Positions 27,014 through 33,339 of a stretch of 42,823 nucleotides of DNA are shown in pieces (position 1 is the stretch's first letter; each line of letters starts with the position of its first letter). Origin of the DNA: Aeromonas dhakensis. Its GTDB lineage: Bacteria > Pseudomonadota > Gammaproteobacteria > Enterobacterales > Aeromonadaceae. The position numbers and the translations under genes are program-made. The stretch covers positions 1 through 42,823 of the forward strand of contig NZ_CDBH01000002.1 of assembly GCF_000820305.1 (NCBI RefSeq). Direction: 5' to 3'. Under the pieces are notes generated by a model. That model had not been told where the DNA came from. It saw nothing but the letters and a program-made list of their open reading frames with translations, and searched no databases.

Positions 27014-27997
27014 TCATTTCAGGAAATCCGGCATGCTGCATGGGATCTGGTCGATTACATGATGCACAATCTTCTTTTTCATATTCTCGAGAATTCCAGA
27101 CTTGAAGTTTGATATCGACGCTATATTTCCTCCACCTCCTAGGATTCCCCTCCATTGGATGGACTTATCCTGCAATGAAGAATGGAAATTTAGGACCCTC
27201 GTCAAAGCCATGTGAGCGAATACCATTGACTGTTCTTTGCAGGTGTTATGTAGAGTCACATGGGTGTCGGTGTGGGTTTCTTCTTCTGTTAGATCCCACG
27301 AAAAGAAAACTTGTTGGGCGATGGATGAAAGGTCTCGTGTTTTTTCTTCCTCATAAGTTGAGAAGTAAACATCGTCAATGACCATTTTCCAGTTTTCAGT
27401 GGTGTCGCCAGAGCTATCAGTTTTTCTTTCAATCAGTTCTTGCTTTTTTAAGCTAATATGAACTCCTGCGCCAACGCCTAAAGAATATGAGAAGTCGCCG
27501 GCCAAGATCCCTAGAAGATTATTCTTCAATGCACTTTCAAACGCTAGATTAAAGTTTGAATTGTTTTTTTTAAAATCTTCAAGAGTAACAAGAACCCAGA
27601 CTCCCCATTTGTTTTTCCATGCTATGAGCACCGGGATATTTAGAAGGGACGAATACCTTTTTAATTTTTCTTTGTACTCAGGCTTGAAAGACAGCACGTT
27701 CTTATTTGAAGATTTAACCTCAATAAGCACGGTTACATTCTTGCCGTTGTATTCAAATACAGCCAAAAGGTCAGGGACTTGAAATTCAAGTCTAGATCTT
27801 TCCGGATATTGCTGTTGGTCGAGTTTGTGAATTATCTTACATTTTCCTAGCCACCCACACAAAACACTAAACTCGTCCTCTAGTGGAAGACCATAATGTA
27901 GCCGCTGAACTTTTTTGGCCATTTCATGGGCGTCAGCTTTCCAGCCAAGCTGTTCAAGAGACTCATGAATAAGCCTTTCTAAGTCATTTGGTTCCAT
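27014..27997 (-). CDS. cassette-encoded PD-(D/E)XK nuclease-like protein
   Basis: 327 residues, no signal peptide. Between residues 72 and 97 there is a clear PD-(D/E)XK core: QVPDLLAVF (Asp76) and, 15 residues later, VLIEVKSS (Glu93, Lys95), followed by helix KPEYKEKLKRYSSLLNIPVLIAW, as in restriction-type or Holliday-junction-type nucleases. The C-terminal half (from about 190) is not recognised. Such proteins commonly act on DNA in restriction or phage defence, but the role here is inferred from fold and context. The start has GAGGA 5 bases upstream. Codon use is AT-rich, unlike the flanking chromosome. An attC lies on each side. Confidence 0.72.
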   Translation of the reverse strand: MEPNDLERLIHESLEQLGWKADAHEMAKKVQRLHYGLPLEDEFSVLCGWLGKCKIIHKLDQQQYPERSRLEFQVPDLLAVFEYNGKNVTVLIEVKSSNKNVLSFKPEYKEKLKRYSSLLNIPVLIAWKNKWGVWVLVTLEDFKKNNSNFNLAFESALKNNLLGILAGDFSYSLGVGAGVHISLKKQELIERKTDSSGDTTENWKMVIDDVYFSTYEEEKTRDLSSIAQQVFFSWDLTEEETHTDTHVTLHNTCKEQSMVFAHMALTRVLNFHSSLQDKSIQWRGILGGGGNIASISNFKSGILENMKKKIVHHVIDQIPCSMPDFLK

Positions 27998-28024
27998 TTA
28001 TTCCTCTAGGCTGAATTCGAACGA

Positions 28025-28150
28025 ATATAACGTCCGCTTAAGGGGCTGACAACGCTACTACCGAACTTCTGCATAACACCGTAATCACAAAAACCAAAGC
28101 ATATTAAAAATGCCGCGCGTTGTCTGTCCCTCTTGAAGCGTTTGTTATAT
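28025..28150 (-). other. attC recombination site C, VCR-like (126 bp)
   Basis: On the minus strand it begins ATATAAC-AAACGCTTCAAG, then AGGGACAGACAACGCG, and ends with GCGTTGTCAGCCCCTTAAGC-GGACGTTATAT. The arms match each other with an extra C on the first arm, and both ends closely resemble Vibrio cholerae repeats. The TAA stop of the upstream Lit-like gene (28145-28147) is inside its first core box. Confidence 0.92.
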
Positions 28151-29062
28151 GCTGGCATTGAGAGTTTCAAGTATGTTTAGGCAAAACTCTTTGATGCTAC
28201 TAGCAACCATGGGTTTAATTGTTATTGAATGATAATAAGCAATTCCTAAAGCTAAACTCCCGAAATACAACCAGAAATAATCGCCATCTCTTAAATCAAG
28301 TTCGTTTGTTAGATTATAAATGCGGTCACAAATATTAGGATGTGTATCTGTCTGCCCCCAGCGTTCTTTTGACGTTATTGCTAATAATAAAAATGAAGCT
28401 AAGCCTATACTCATAGCCCTTTTACTTGTAACGATACCTTTGTTATATCCCGAAGATTGCGAGTACCTCTCGATATCATCTAATAGCATCGAACGAGCAA
28501 ATTTGTCGCATGCGTGCTCTTCTTGATACACATTCAACTCTGTACCATCTACACTGAATCGAATATGCTGAAGCTCATGCAAAAAACAATATGCACCAGA
28601 AATACAGTTCAGATCGAATACCATTGCCCCATCAATGTCTTGAGGTTTCCCTTGGTCTGGATGCGGAATATTAGCAGGCCATACAAACTGTGAAATATTA
28701 GAGATTGACTTGATTTTAATGATGTCATCCATTAATGAATAAAACTGTTTTAGTTGCTCTTTCTGAGTTGCATCATCAGGTAATGAATCAGTGGATATTG
28801 GTGAATGACACAAGTTTGATAACATAATTAATGGCGAATAAGCGTGAAACGCTTTTTGTGCAGCAAAGCCTAGTAACCACATCTGACACATCGACTTGTG
28901 GTCAAACACAACCGAGCCAAAAATAACGCTTAAGGAAAAATCGCTACAATCTTCACGTAAGCTAAAGTTTGGCTCATATTGTTTCCATAGGCTCATTATT
29001 TCATCATATTTCTCAGGTGCTGCTGCTAAAAGCAAACCTTTTATCACTTCATTTTCTGACAC
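28145..29062 (-). CDS. cassette-encoded Lit-like metallopeptidase (peptidase U49), putative phage exclusion protein
   Basis: 305 residues from a GTG start at 29062 with AGGAG upstream. The zinc-protease motif HELQH is at residues 162-166, followed by EEHACDKFA at 181-189, where an acidic residue would be the third ligand. E. coli Lit has nearly the same length and its HExxH at almost the same position. Known Lit, activated by the T4 Gol peptide, cleaves translation factor EF-Tu and aborts infection; that activity is assumed here only by homology. The gene is AT-rich and bounded by attC sites. The assignment rests on motif, spacing and length rather than on alignment. Confidence 0.78.
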   Translation of the reverse strand: MSENEVIKGLLLAAAPEKYDEIMSLWKQYEPNFSLREDCSDFSLSVIFGSVVFDHKSMCQMWLLGFAAQKAFHAYSPLIMLSNLCHSPISTDSLPDDATQKEQLKQFYSLMDDIIKIKSISNISQFVWPANIPHPDQGKPQDIDGAMVFDLNCISGAYCFLHELQHIRFSVDGTELNVYQEEHACDKFARSMLLDDIERYSQSSGYNKGIVTSKRAMSIGLASFLLLAITSKERWGQTDTHPNICDRIYNLTNELDLRDGDYFWLYFGSLALGIAYYHSITIKPMVASSIKEFCLNILETLNASI

Positions 29063-29085
29063 TAATCTCTCCTGTTATCAATAGC

Positions 29086-29161
29086 ATTTAACGTTTGGTT
29101 AAGGGCGGGCTTTAGCCCGTCCCAGTGAGCGGAGCGAACGGTTTGAACCACTAATTAGGGC
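29086..29161 (-). other. attC recombination site B (76 bp)
   Basis: On the minus strand the 3' core is GTTAAAT (29086-29092), a perfect GTTRRRY. The arms TAATTAGTGGTTCAA and the complement of TTAACCAAACGTTA pair with one extra base on the first arm. The first core box is imperfect (CCCTAAT). The centre has a GC-rich inverted repeat (GGGCGGGC...GCCCGTCCC). Confidence 0.8.
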
Positions 29162-29168
29162 GGACACA

Positions 29169-29483
29169 TTATTCTGGGGGAATGTTGACATCTGTGGTGC
29201 CAAACGGGAGAGGAGAATATCCAGCAAAACCCGGATAGCCCGGATAACCGGGGTAGCCAGGATATCCAGGGTAGCCTGGATACCCTCGATACGGATGATT
29301 GCTTATTTTGTAAAGCCGGTCACCATCATGGATGGTTCCAAGGTATTCACCTTTTTCTGTAACAACATCATGATCATCCCATGGAAGCCAACCTACCAAC
29401 TTAGCTTTTTTGTTGTATACAAATCGTTCAATGCGAAAGGCAATCCACTCGCCTCTGGAATTAAAAAGGAATTGTGTAGACAT
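29169..29483 (-). CDS. cassette-encoded small protein with GYP-repeat tail, 4-fold beta-flower-like
   Basis: 104 residues from ATG 29483; the longer frame to 29555 runs into the attC and is rejected. The first ~62 residues alternate short strands and turns (FLFNSRGEWIAFRIERFVYNKKAKLVGWL..., VTEKGEYLGTIHDGDRLYKI), resembling small 4-fold beta-flower proteins often met in mobile regions. Residues 67-84 are six perfect Gly-Tyr-Pro repeats, followed by GFAGYSPLP. No signal peptide. Function unknown. Such a tail suggests a flexible, self-associating or protein-binding segment. The beta-flower name is by resemblance only. Confidence 0.65.
   Translation of the reverse strand: MSTQFLFNSRGEWIAFRIERFVYNKKAKLVGWLPWDDHDVVTEKGEYLGTIHDGDRLYKISNHPYRGYPGYPGYPGYPGYPGYPGFAGYSPLPFGTTDVNIPPE
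29232..29285 (-). repeat. 9-bp tandem repeats encoding (Gly-Tyr-Pro)6
   Basis: Six GYP codon triplets in a row with third-base variation. The repetitive DNA could change copy number by slippage in steps of 9 bases without breaking the frame. Confidence 0.88.
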
Positions 29484-29502
29484 TGGGTAAACTCCTTTAG
29501 AC

Positions 29503-29570
29503 TCTAACGCTTGGCTTTGCGGTGTGCCGGAGCGCAGCGTAGGCGCGTCCGGCAACAGCCACTTGTTAGA
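29503..29570 (-). other. attC recombination site A (68 bp)
   Basis: The outer arms TCTAACGCTTGGCT (plus strand, 29503-29516) and AGCCACTTGTTAGA (29557-29570) form the typical paired cores. On the minus strand TCTAACAAGTGGCTGTTGC faces the complement TCTAACGCTTGGCTTTGC with one extra base on the first arm. It lies one base after the QueC-like gene's stop codon. Confidence 0.93.
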
Positions 29571-29571
29571 T

Positions 29572-30231
29572 TTACTTGAACGAATACCGCGTCATATCTT
29601 TAATAGCTCCAGCCTCAAAAGCCTCTCTTCTTGCTCTACAGGCTCCACAAGCACCACACTGCACACCTTTTATAGGCGATACACAGCTCCAAGTTTTCTG
29701 AAGGGGAACATTTAGCTCCATGCCGTGTTTGAGGACATCGATTTTACTCCAGTCATGAAAAGGGGCTTTTACTTCGCATGACTCACCAATTAAATTGACA
29801 CCGGAATTTATGTAGTCAATAAACTTTGGGCTATATTCCGTTGCTTCATCAGCGTCTTCTTTGTGCAAAGCAAGCCAAACACTTGGGATTTCGTGTTGAA
29901 TTGCATAAGCACAAGCCATAGTTAAAATTACACCAGTACCAAACCTGAGAACATGTGCTTCACTATGTATCGTCGGCATAGCACCACCGGCACTTGCAAT
30001 GAAGTGGCTGATGTCGAATATTTGCATAGGCACTTCGATTTCTTTTAGAAGTGCTTTTGCTTGACTCAGCTCCTTTTGGTTTGGAGCCAAACCAGTTGAG
30101 AAATGGAGGGCCAAAGGCTTTAACCCCTCCTTTTTCACCATGTGGTATAAAAGCGTTGTTGAATCGGGACCTCCAGATACTAAAGCCAAAGCATCATAGC
30201 GTACCCCACGATCACCTCTAGATTTTGCCAT
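29572..30231 (-). CDS. cassette-encoded QueC-like PP-loop enzyme
   Basis: 219 residues. The ATP-pyrophosphatase loop SGGPDST is at residues 19-25 (QueC normally has SGGQDST). A C-terminal zinc site has four Cys in SC....VQCGACGACRARREAF, as in QueC. The segment EVKAPFHDWSKIDVLKHGMELNVPLQKTWSC fits QueC's substrate region, but the usual LxFxYGQRH segment is altered (LHFSTGLAPNQKE). Canonical QueC turns CDG into preQ0 for queuosine; diverged relatives occur in DNA 7-deazaguanine modification and in defence loci (for example Qat). A cassette copy outside a que operon suggests a specialised role. AGGAG lies close before the ATG. Confidence 0.82.
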   Translation of the reverse strand: MAKSRGDRGVRYDALALVSGGPDSTTLLYHMVKKEGLKPLALHFSTGLAPNQKELSQAKALLKEIEVPMQIFDISHFIASAGGAMPTIHSEAHVLRFGTGVILTMACAYAIQHEIPSVWLALHKEDADEATEYSPKFIDYINSGVNLIGESCEVKAPFHDWSKIDVLKHGMELNVPLQKTWSCVSPIKGVQCGACGACRARREAFEAGAIKDMTRYSFK

Positions 30232-30254
30232 CGTTTTTCTCCTTTGTAGTTTAT

Positions 30255-30268
30255 GTACATCCCTGTAC
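30255..30268 (+). repeat. 14-base word, left member of an inverted pair
   Basis: GTACATCCCTGTAC; its exact reverse complement GTACAGGGATGTAC lies at 30789-30802. Flanking TGCG and CGCAG words are also partly shared, so both may be ends or copies of one short repeat family. Confidence 0.7.
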
Positions 30269-30286
30269 TGCGAACGACGCAGGGAA

Positions 30287-30293
30287 ATCTAAC
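30287..30293 (-). other. isolated integron core-type site GTTAGAT
   Basis: A perfect GTTRRRY box, 56 bases before the QueC-like start on the same strand: the position expected for the upstream junction of this cassette. I could not find a matching second arm, so it may be the remnant of an attI or a degraded attC. Confidence 0.45.
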
Positions 30294-30356
30294 CGTGATT
30301 AGAGAGAAGGCGGCACTAATCCGATAGCAGAACCTTCCATATAACTCCGCTCTGTC

Positions 30357-30386
30357 CTGATAGTTGCCACGAAAAAATAAAATCAA
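30357..30386 (-). promoter_or_regulatory. possible promoter reading into the cassette array
   Basis: On the minus strand TTGATT (30386-30381), an 18-base spacer and TATCAG (30362-30357), within an AT-rich stretch. Weak boxes; offered because no integrase promoter is present to drive the array. Confidence 0.3.
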
Positions 30387-30788
30387 AGTATTTAATTGAT
30401 TGAATTCGCTGGACTTCCTTGTTTAACCTTTCCATTACTCCTGTGTAAAGAAACAGTGAAGGAGTGGGCGATGGCAAGCATCTGCAAGGCTACCGCCCCT
30501 GAGTTCCAGCCCTCAGCCCGCTGCTTTTCACCTGGGAGATATCGACAATCGATCTCATGGCGCTCTCCCTAGAGATGGATTGTTGATTGCCATCTTAAGG
30601 GGCCGGATTGAGACATTGAAAGAGGAAGTTGATAGAAATCTGAGCTGGTTCAACCAATTAGTGAGAAACTGCTGTTTTAAGTGGGTTGTGGGGTTGTGGG
30701 TTGGCACGGTATTGATCCCCCTCCAAGCCACTGAGTCGAGCTCAATGGGTCAGGGGCGCCGTCAGGGATGACTGCGCAGCCGCAGTTG

Positions 30789-30802
30789 GTACAGGGATGT
30801 AC
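30789..30802 (+). repeat. 14-base word, right member of an inverted pair
   Basis: GTACAGGGATGTAC, exact reverse complement of 30255-30268, directly before repeat B. Confidence 0.7.
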
Positions 30803-30811
30803 CATTTGCGG

Positions 30812-30876
30812 CGTACCGCCCGACCCAGAGAGCGAGATGAGGGAAACCGCCGAAGGCGGGCGGCTTGGCGGGGGAG
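30812..30876 (+). repeat. flanking repeat B
   Basis: The core AGAGCGAGATGAGGGAAACC, then GCC-GAAGGC hairpin bases and CTTGGCGGGGG. It is related to repeat A at 26129-26190 with the same orientation, so the pair brackets the AT-rich cassette array. Confidence 0.6.
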
Positions 30877-31125
30877 AAGACCTTTGGTGTTATTTGCCAA
30901 AGAGAGTGGGTCTTTCCAAAGTCACTCGCCCAGGCCCGAAGGGCGGGCGAAACCCCGTCGAGGGCGGAGCCCTCGCATCCAGCGTGGCAAAGCCATGCCA
31001 TCAGGAATATCTGCCGGCTCGAGCGTTCGGATTAACTCCGCCCGGATCGCGAATGTCCGAATACGCTTCGCTATTCGAACCTACATTCGAACCTACGATT
31101 CAATAACGCCGCGGGACTATGGGTT

Positions 31126-31159
31126 CCCTCACCCTGGCCCTCTCCCAAGGGGAGAGGGG
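31126..31159. repeat. REP-like palindromic element
   Basis: CCCTCACCCTGGCCCTCTCC followed by CAAGGGGAGAGGG; the CCCTCTCCC/GGGGAGAGGG core is an imperfect inverted repeat of a kind widespread between genes in proteobacteria. Confidence 0.65.
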
Positions 31160-31197
31160 ACAAAGATGCAGGGAACGGCAACAAGCAGGAAGAAATA

Positions 31198-31224
31198 GAA
31201 AGGGAGCCTATCAGGCTCCCTTTC
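31198..31224 (-). terminator. terminator of the trp operon
   Basis: A perfect 12-bp stem (GAAAGGGAGCCT/AGGCTCCCTTTC) with a 3-base loop, about 40 bases after the trpA stop. On the minus strand the stem ends in CCCTTTC followed by TATTTCTTCC. Confidence 0.88.
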
Positions 31225-31262
31225 TTCAGACACTGCCAATGGCATGTGGCCCATGCCGCCCC

Positions 31263-32069
31263 TTATCGATTGGTCGCCGCCTTCATCCCTTCCACAAACT
31301 CTTTCAGACGGGTCAGCATATGCTCCGGGTTCTGGTGGTGGGTCTCGATGATCTTCACCACGGCGGAGCCGGAGATGGCACCGGCGGCGCCCGCGGCGAT
31401 GGCTTCACGCACCTGAGCCGGTTCGCTGATGCCAAAGCCGAGCAGGGCGGGCGGGGCATTGAACTCGCGCAGGGTATTGATGAGACCTTCCACCGGCATG
31501 CCGGCCTTGGTCTCGGCACCGGTCACACCGGCGCGGCTTACCAGATAGGTGTAACCGGAGCCCAGCTCCGCCACCTGTTTCAGGGTCTCGGCGTCGCCAT
31601 TGGGCGGGGCGATAAAGATGCTGTCGATGCCGAACTTGTCGGCAGCCGCCTTGTAGGGGGCGCACATCTGCACCGGCACGTCGGCGACCAGCACCGAATC
31701 CACGCCCGCCTGCTGGCACTTCTCGTAGAAGCCGTCAATTTTGCGCACATAAACCAGGTTGGCGTAGACCAGCAGGCCAATGGGCAGCTGCGGGTACTTG
31801 GCGCGGATGCGGCCGAGCAGCTCGAAGCAGTCGTCCGGGGTGGTGTGGCTGGCAAAGGCGCGCAGGGCGGCGCCTTGAATGGTGGGGCCGTCCGCCACCG
31901 GATCAGAGAAGGGAATGCCGAGCTCGAGGGCATCGGCGCCCCCTGCGACCAGCGCATCGACGATGGCCAGCGACAATTCAGGGGTGGGGTCACCCAGCAT
32001 CACGAACGGCACAAAGGCGCCCTGATTGGCCTTGTCCAGACGGGAAAAGAGTTGTGCGTAACGGTTCAT
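31263..32069 (-). CDS. trpA: tryptophan synthase alpha subunit
   Basis: 268 residues, the normal length. It is a TIM barrel that cleaves indole-3-glycerol phosphate to indole and glyceraldehyde 3-phosphate and channels indole to TrpB. The catalytic Glu is in [12 protein letters not shown]...[16 protein letters not shown] (Glu of ALELG, Asp of FSDP). The phosphate-binding GFGIS and [10 protein letters not shown] segments are near the C-terminus. Its ATG overlaps the trpB stop (ATGA). Last gene of the operon. Confidence 0.97.
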   Translation of the reverse strand: MNRYAQLFSRLDKANQGAFVPFVMLGDPTPELSLAIVDALVAGGADALELGIPFSDPVADGPTIQGAALRAFASHTTPDDCFELLGRIRAKYPQLPIGLLVYANLVYVRKIDGFYEKCQQAGVDSVLVADVPVQMCAPYKAAADKFGIDSIFIAPPNGDAETLKQVAELGSGYTYLVSRAGVTGAETKAGMPVEGLINTLREFNAPPALLGFGISEPAQVREAIAAGAAGAISGSAVVKIIETHHQNPEHMLTRLKEFVEGMKAATNR

Positions 32070-33259
32070 GACAAGGTTCCTTCTTTTTCAAAGATGTCGG
32101 CAACGGTGAAGATGTCTTTGTCGCCACGGCCGGAGAGGTTGACGATGAGCACCTGCTCTTTTTCCGGTTCACTGCGGGCCATCTTGAGGGCATGAGCCAG
32201 GGCGTGGGAGGACTCCAGTGCGGGTATGATGCCTTCGGATTTGGCCAGCTCCTGGAAGGCGTCCAGCGCCTCCTTGTCGGTCACCGAGGGGTACTCGGCG
32301 CGGCCGATGGCGGCCAGATGGGCGTGCTGCGGGCCGACGGAGGGGAAATCCAGCCCTGCCGAGACGGAGTAGGACTCCTGGATCTGGCCCTGAGTGTCCT
32401 GCATCAGGTAGGAGTGCATGCCAAAGAAGACCCCCTTGCTGCCGTGACCGAGCGGCGCACCGTGCTCGCCGCTCTCGATACCATGACCACCCGGCTCGAC
32501 GCCGATGAGGCGCACCGACGGCTCATCGATAAAGTACGCAAACATGCCGATGGCGTTGGAACCGCCGCCGACGCAGGCGATCACCGCATCGGGCAGCCGC
32601 TCCTCCTTCTCGAAGCACTGGGCCTTGGCCTCTTCCCCGATCATCTTCTGGAACTCCCGCACGATAGTGGGGAAGGGGTGCGGGCCGGCGGCGGTACCGA
32701 GCAGGTAGTGGGCTGACTCGTAGTTGGCGGCCCAGTCGCGCAGCGCCTCGTTGCAGGCATCTTTCAGAGTGGACGAGCCGGAGTGCACCGGGATCACGGT
32801 GGCGCCCATCAGCTTCATGCGAAAGACGTTGGGCTTCTGGCGTTCGCAATCCTTGGCGCCCATATAGACCCGGCACTTGAGGCCGAGCAGGGCGCAGGCC
32901 AGCGCAGTGGCGACGCCGTGCTGGCCGGCACCGGTCTCGGCGATGATCTCGCTCTTGCCCATCCGCTTGGCCAGCAGCGCCTGACCCAGCACCTGGTTGG
33001 TCTTGTGGGCGCCACCGTGCAGCAGATCTTCGCGCTTCAGATAGAGGCGGGTCTTGGTGCCCTTGGTCAGATTGCGAGTCAGGGTGAGCGGGGTCGGGCG
33101 ACCGGCATACTCGGTCAGCAGGGTCTGAAACTCGGCGATAAAGGCCGGATCATCCTTGGCATCGACAAAGGCCTTTTCCAGCTGGAGCAGGGCGGGAATG
33201 AGGATCTGGGGCACATACATGCCGCCAAATTCACCAAAAAACGGGTTGAGCAGGGTCAT
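32066..33259 (-). CDS. trpB: tryptophan synthase beta subunit
   Basis: 397 residues. PLP enzyme joining indole and serine to give tryptophan. Visible are [13 protein letters not shown] at the start, the PLP-binding Lys in [12 protein letters not shown] near residue 88, [10 protein letters not shown], and the phosphate-binding VGGGSNAIG near 235. It begins about 80 bases after trpCF ends and is coupled to trpA. Confidence 0.98.
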   Translation of the reverse strand: MTLLNPFFGEFGGMYVPQILIPALLQLEKAFVDAKDDPAFIAEFQTLLTEYAGRPTPLTLTRNLTKGTKTRLYLKREDLLHGGAHKTNQVLGQALLAKRMGKSEIIAETGAGQHGVATALACALLGLKCRVYMGAKDCERQKPNVFRMKLMGATVIPVHSGSSTLKDACNEALRDWAANYESAHYLLGTAAGPHPFPTIVREFQKMIGEEAKAQCFEKEERLPDAVIACVGGGSNAIGMFAYFIDEPSVRLIGVEPGGHGIESGEHGAPLGHGSKGVFFGMHSYLMQDTQGQIQESYSVSAGLDFPSVGPQHAHLAAIGRAEYPSVTDKEALDAFQELAKSEGIIPALESSHALAHALKMARSEPEKEQVLIVNLSGRGDKDIFTVADIFEKEGTLS

Positions 33260-33339
33260 GGCTTCTTCCTTATACCTTGAGTCGAAAACGGAACATCAAT
33301 TACGAAACAGCGATTCAGTGGCGGCCTCACAGGGCACGC

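Larger units (their letters stand above)
30232..31197. other. non-coding region between cassette array and trp operon
   Basis: About 1 kb without a supported gene. It contains, in order: a core-type site GTTAGAT (minus, 30287-30293), a possible promoter reading into the array, an AT-rich then mixed stretch to 30770, two inverted 14-base words, repeat B, a GC-rich stretch with short tandem words (ATTCGAACCTAC twice near 31073-31096), and a REP-like element. No integrase or transposase frame was found on either strand. Confidence 0.55.

Noticed and set aside
29232..29285. Tandem repeats that might be taken for a CRISPR array
   Set aside because: Units are 9 bp without spacers and encode in-frame Gly-Tyr-Pro; no cas genes are present.
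30768..31106. Several short frames on both strands around repeat B
   Set aside because: They are translations of intergenic repeats and have no ribosome sites or domain signals.
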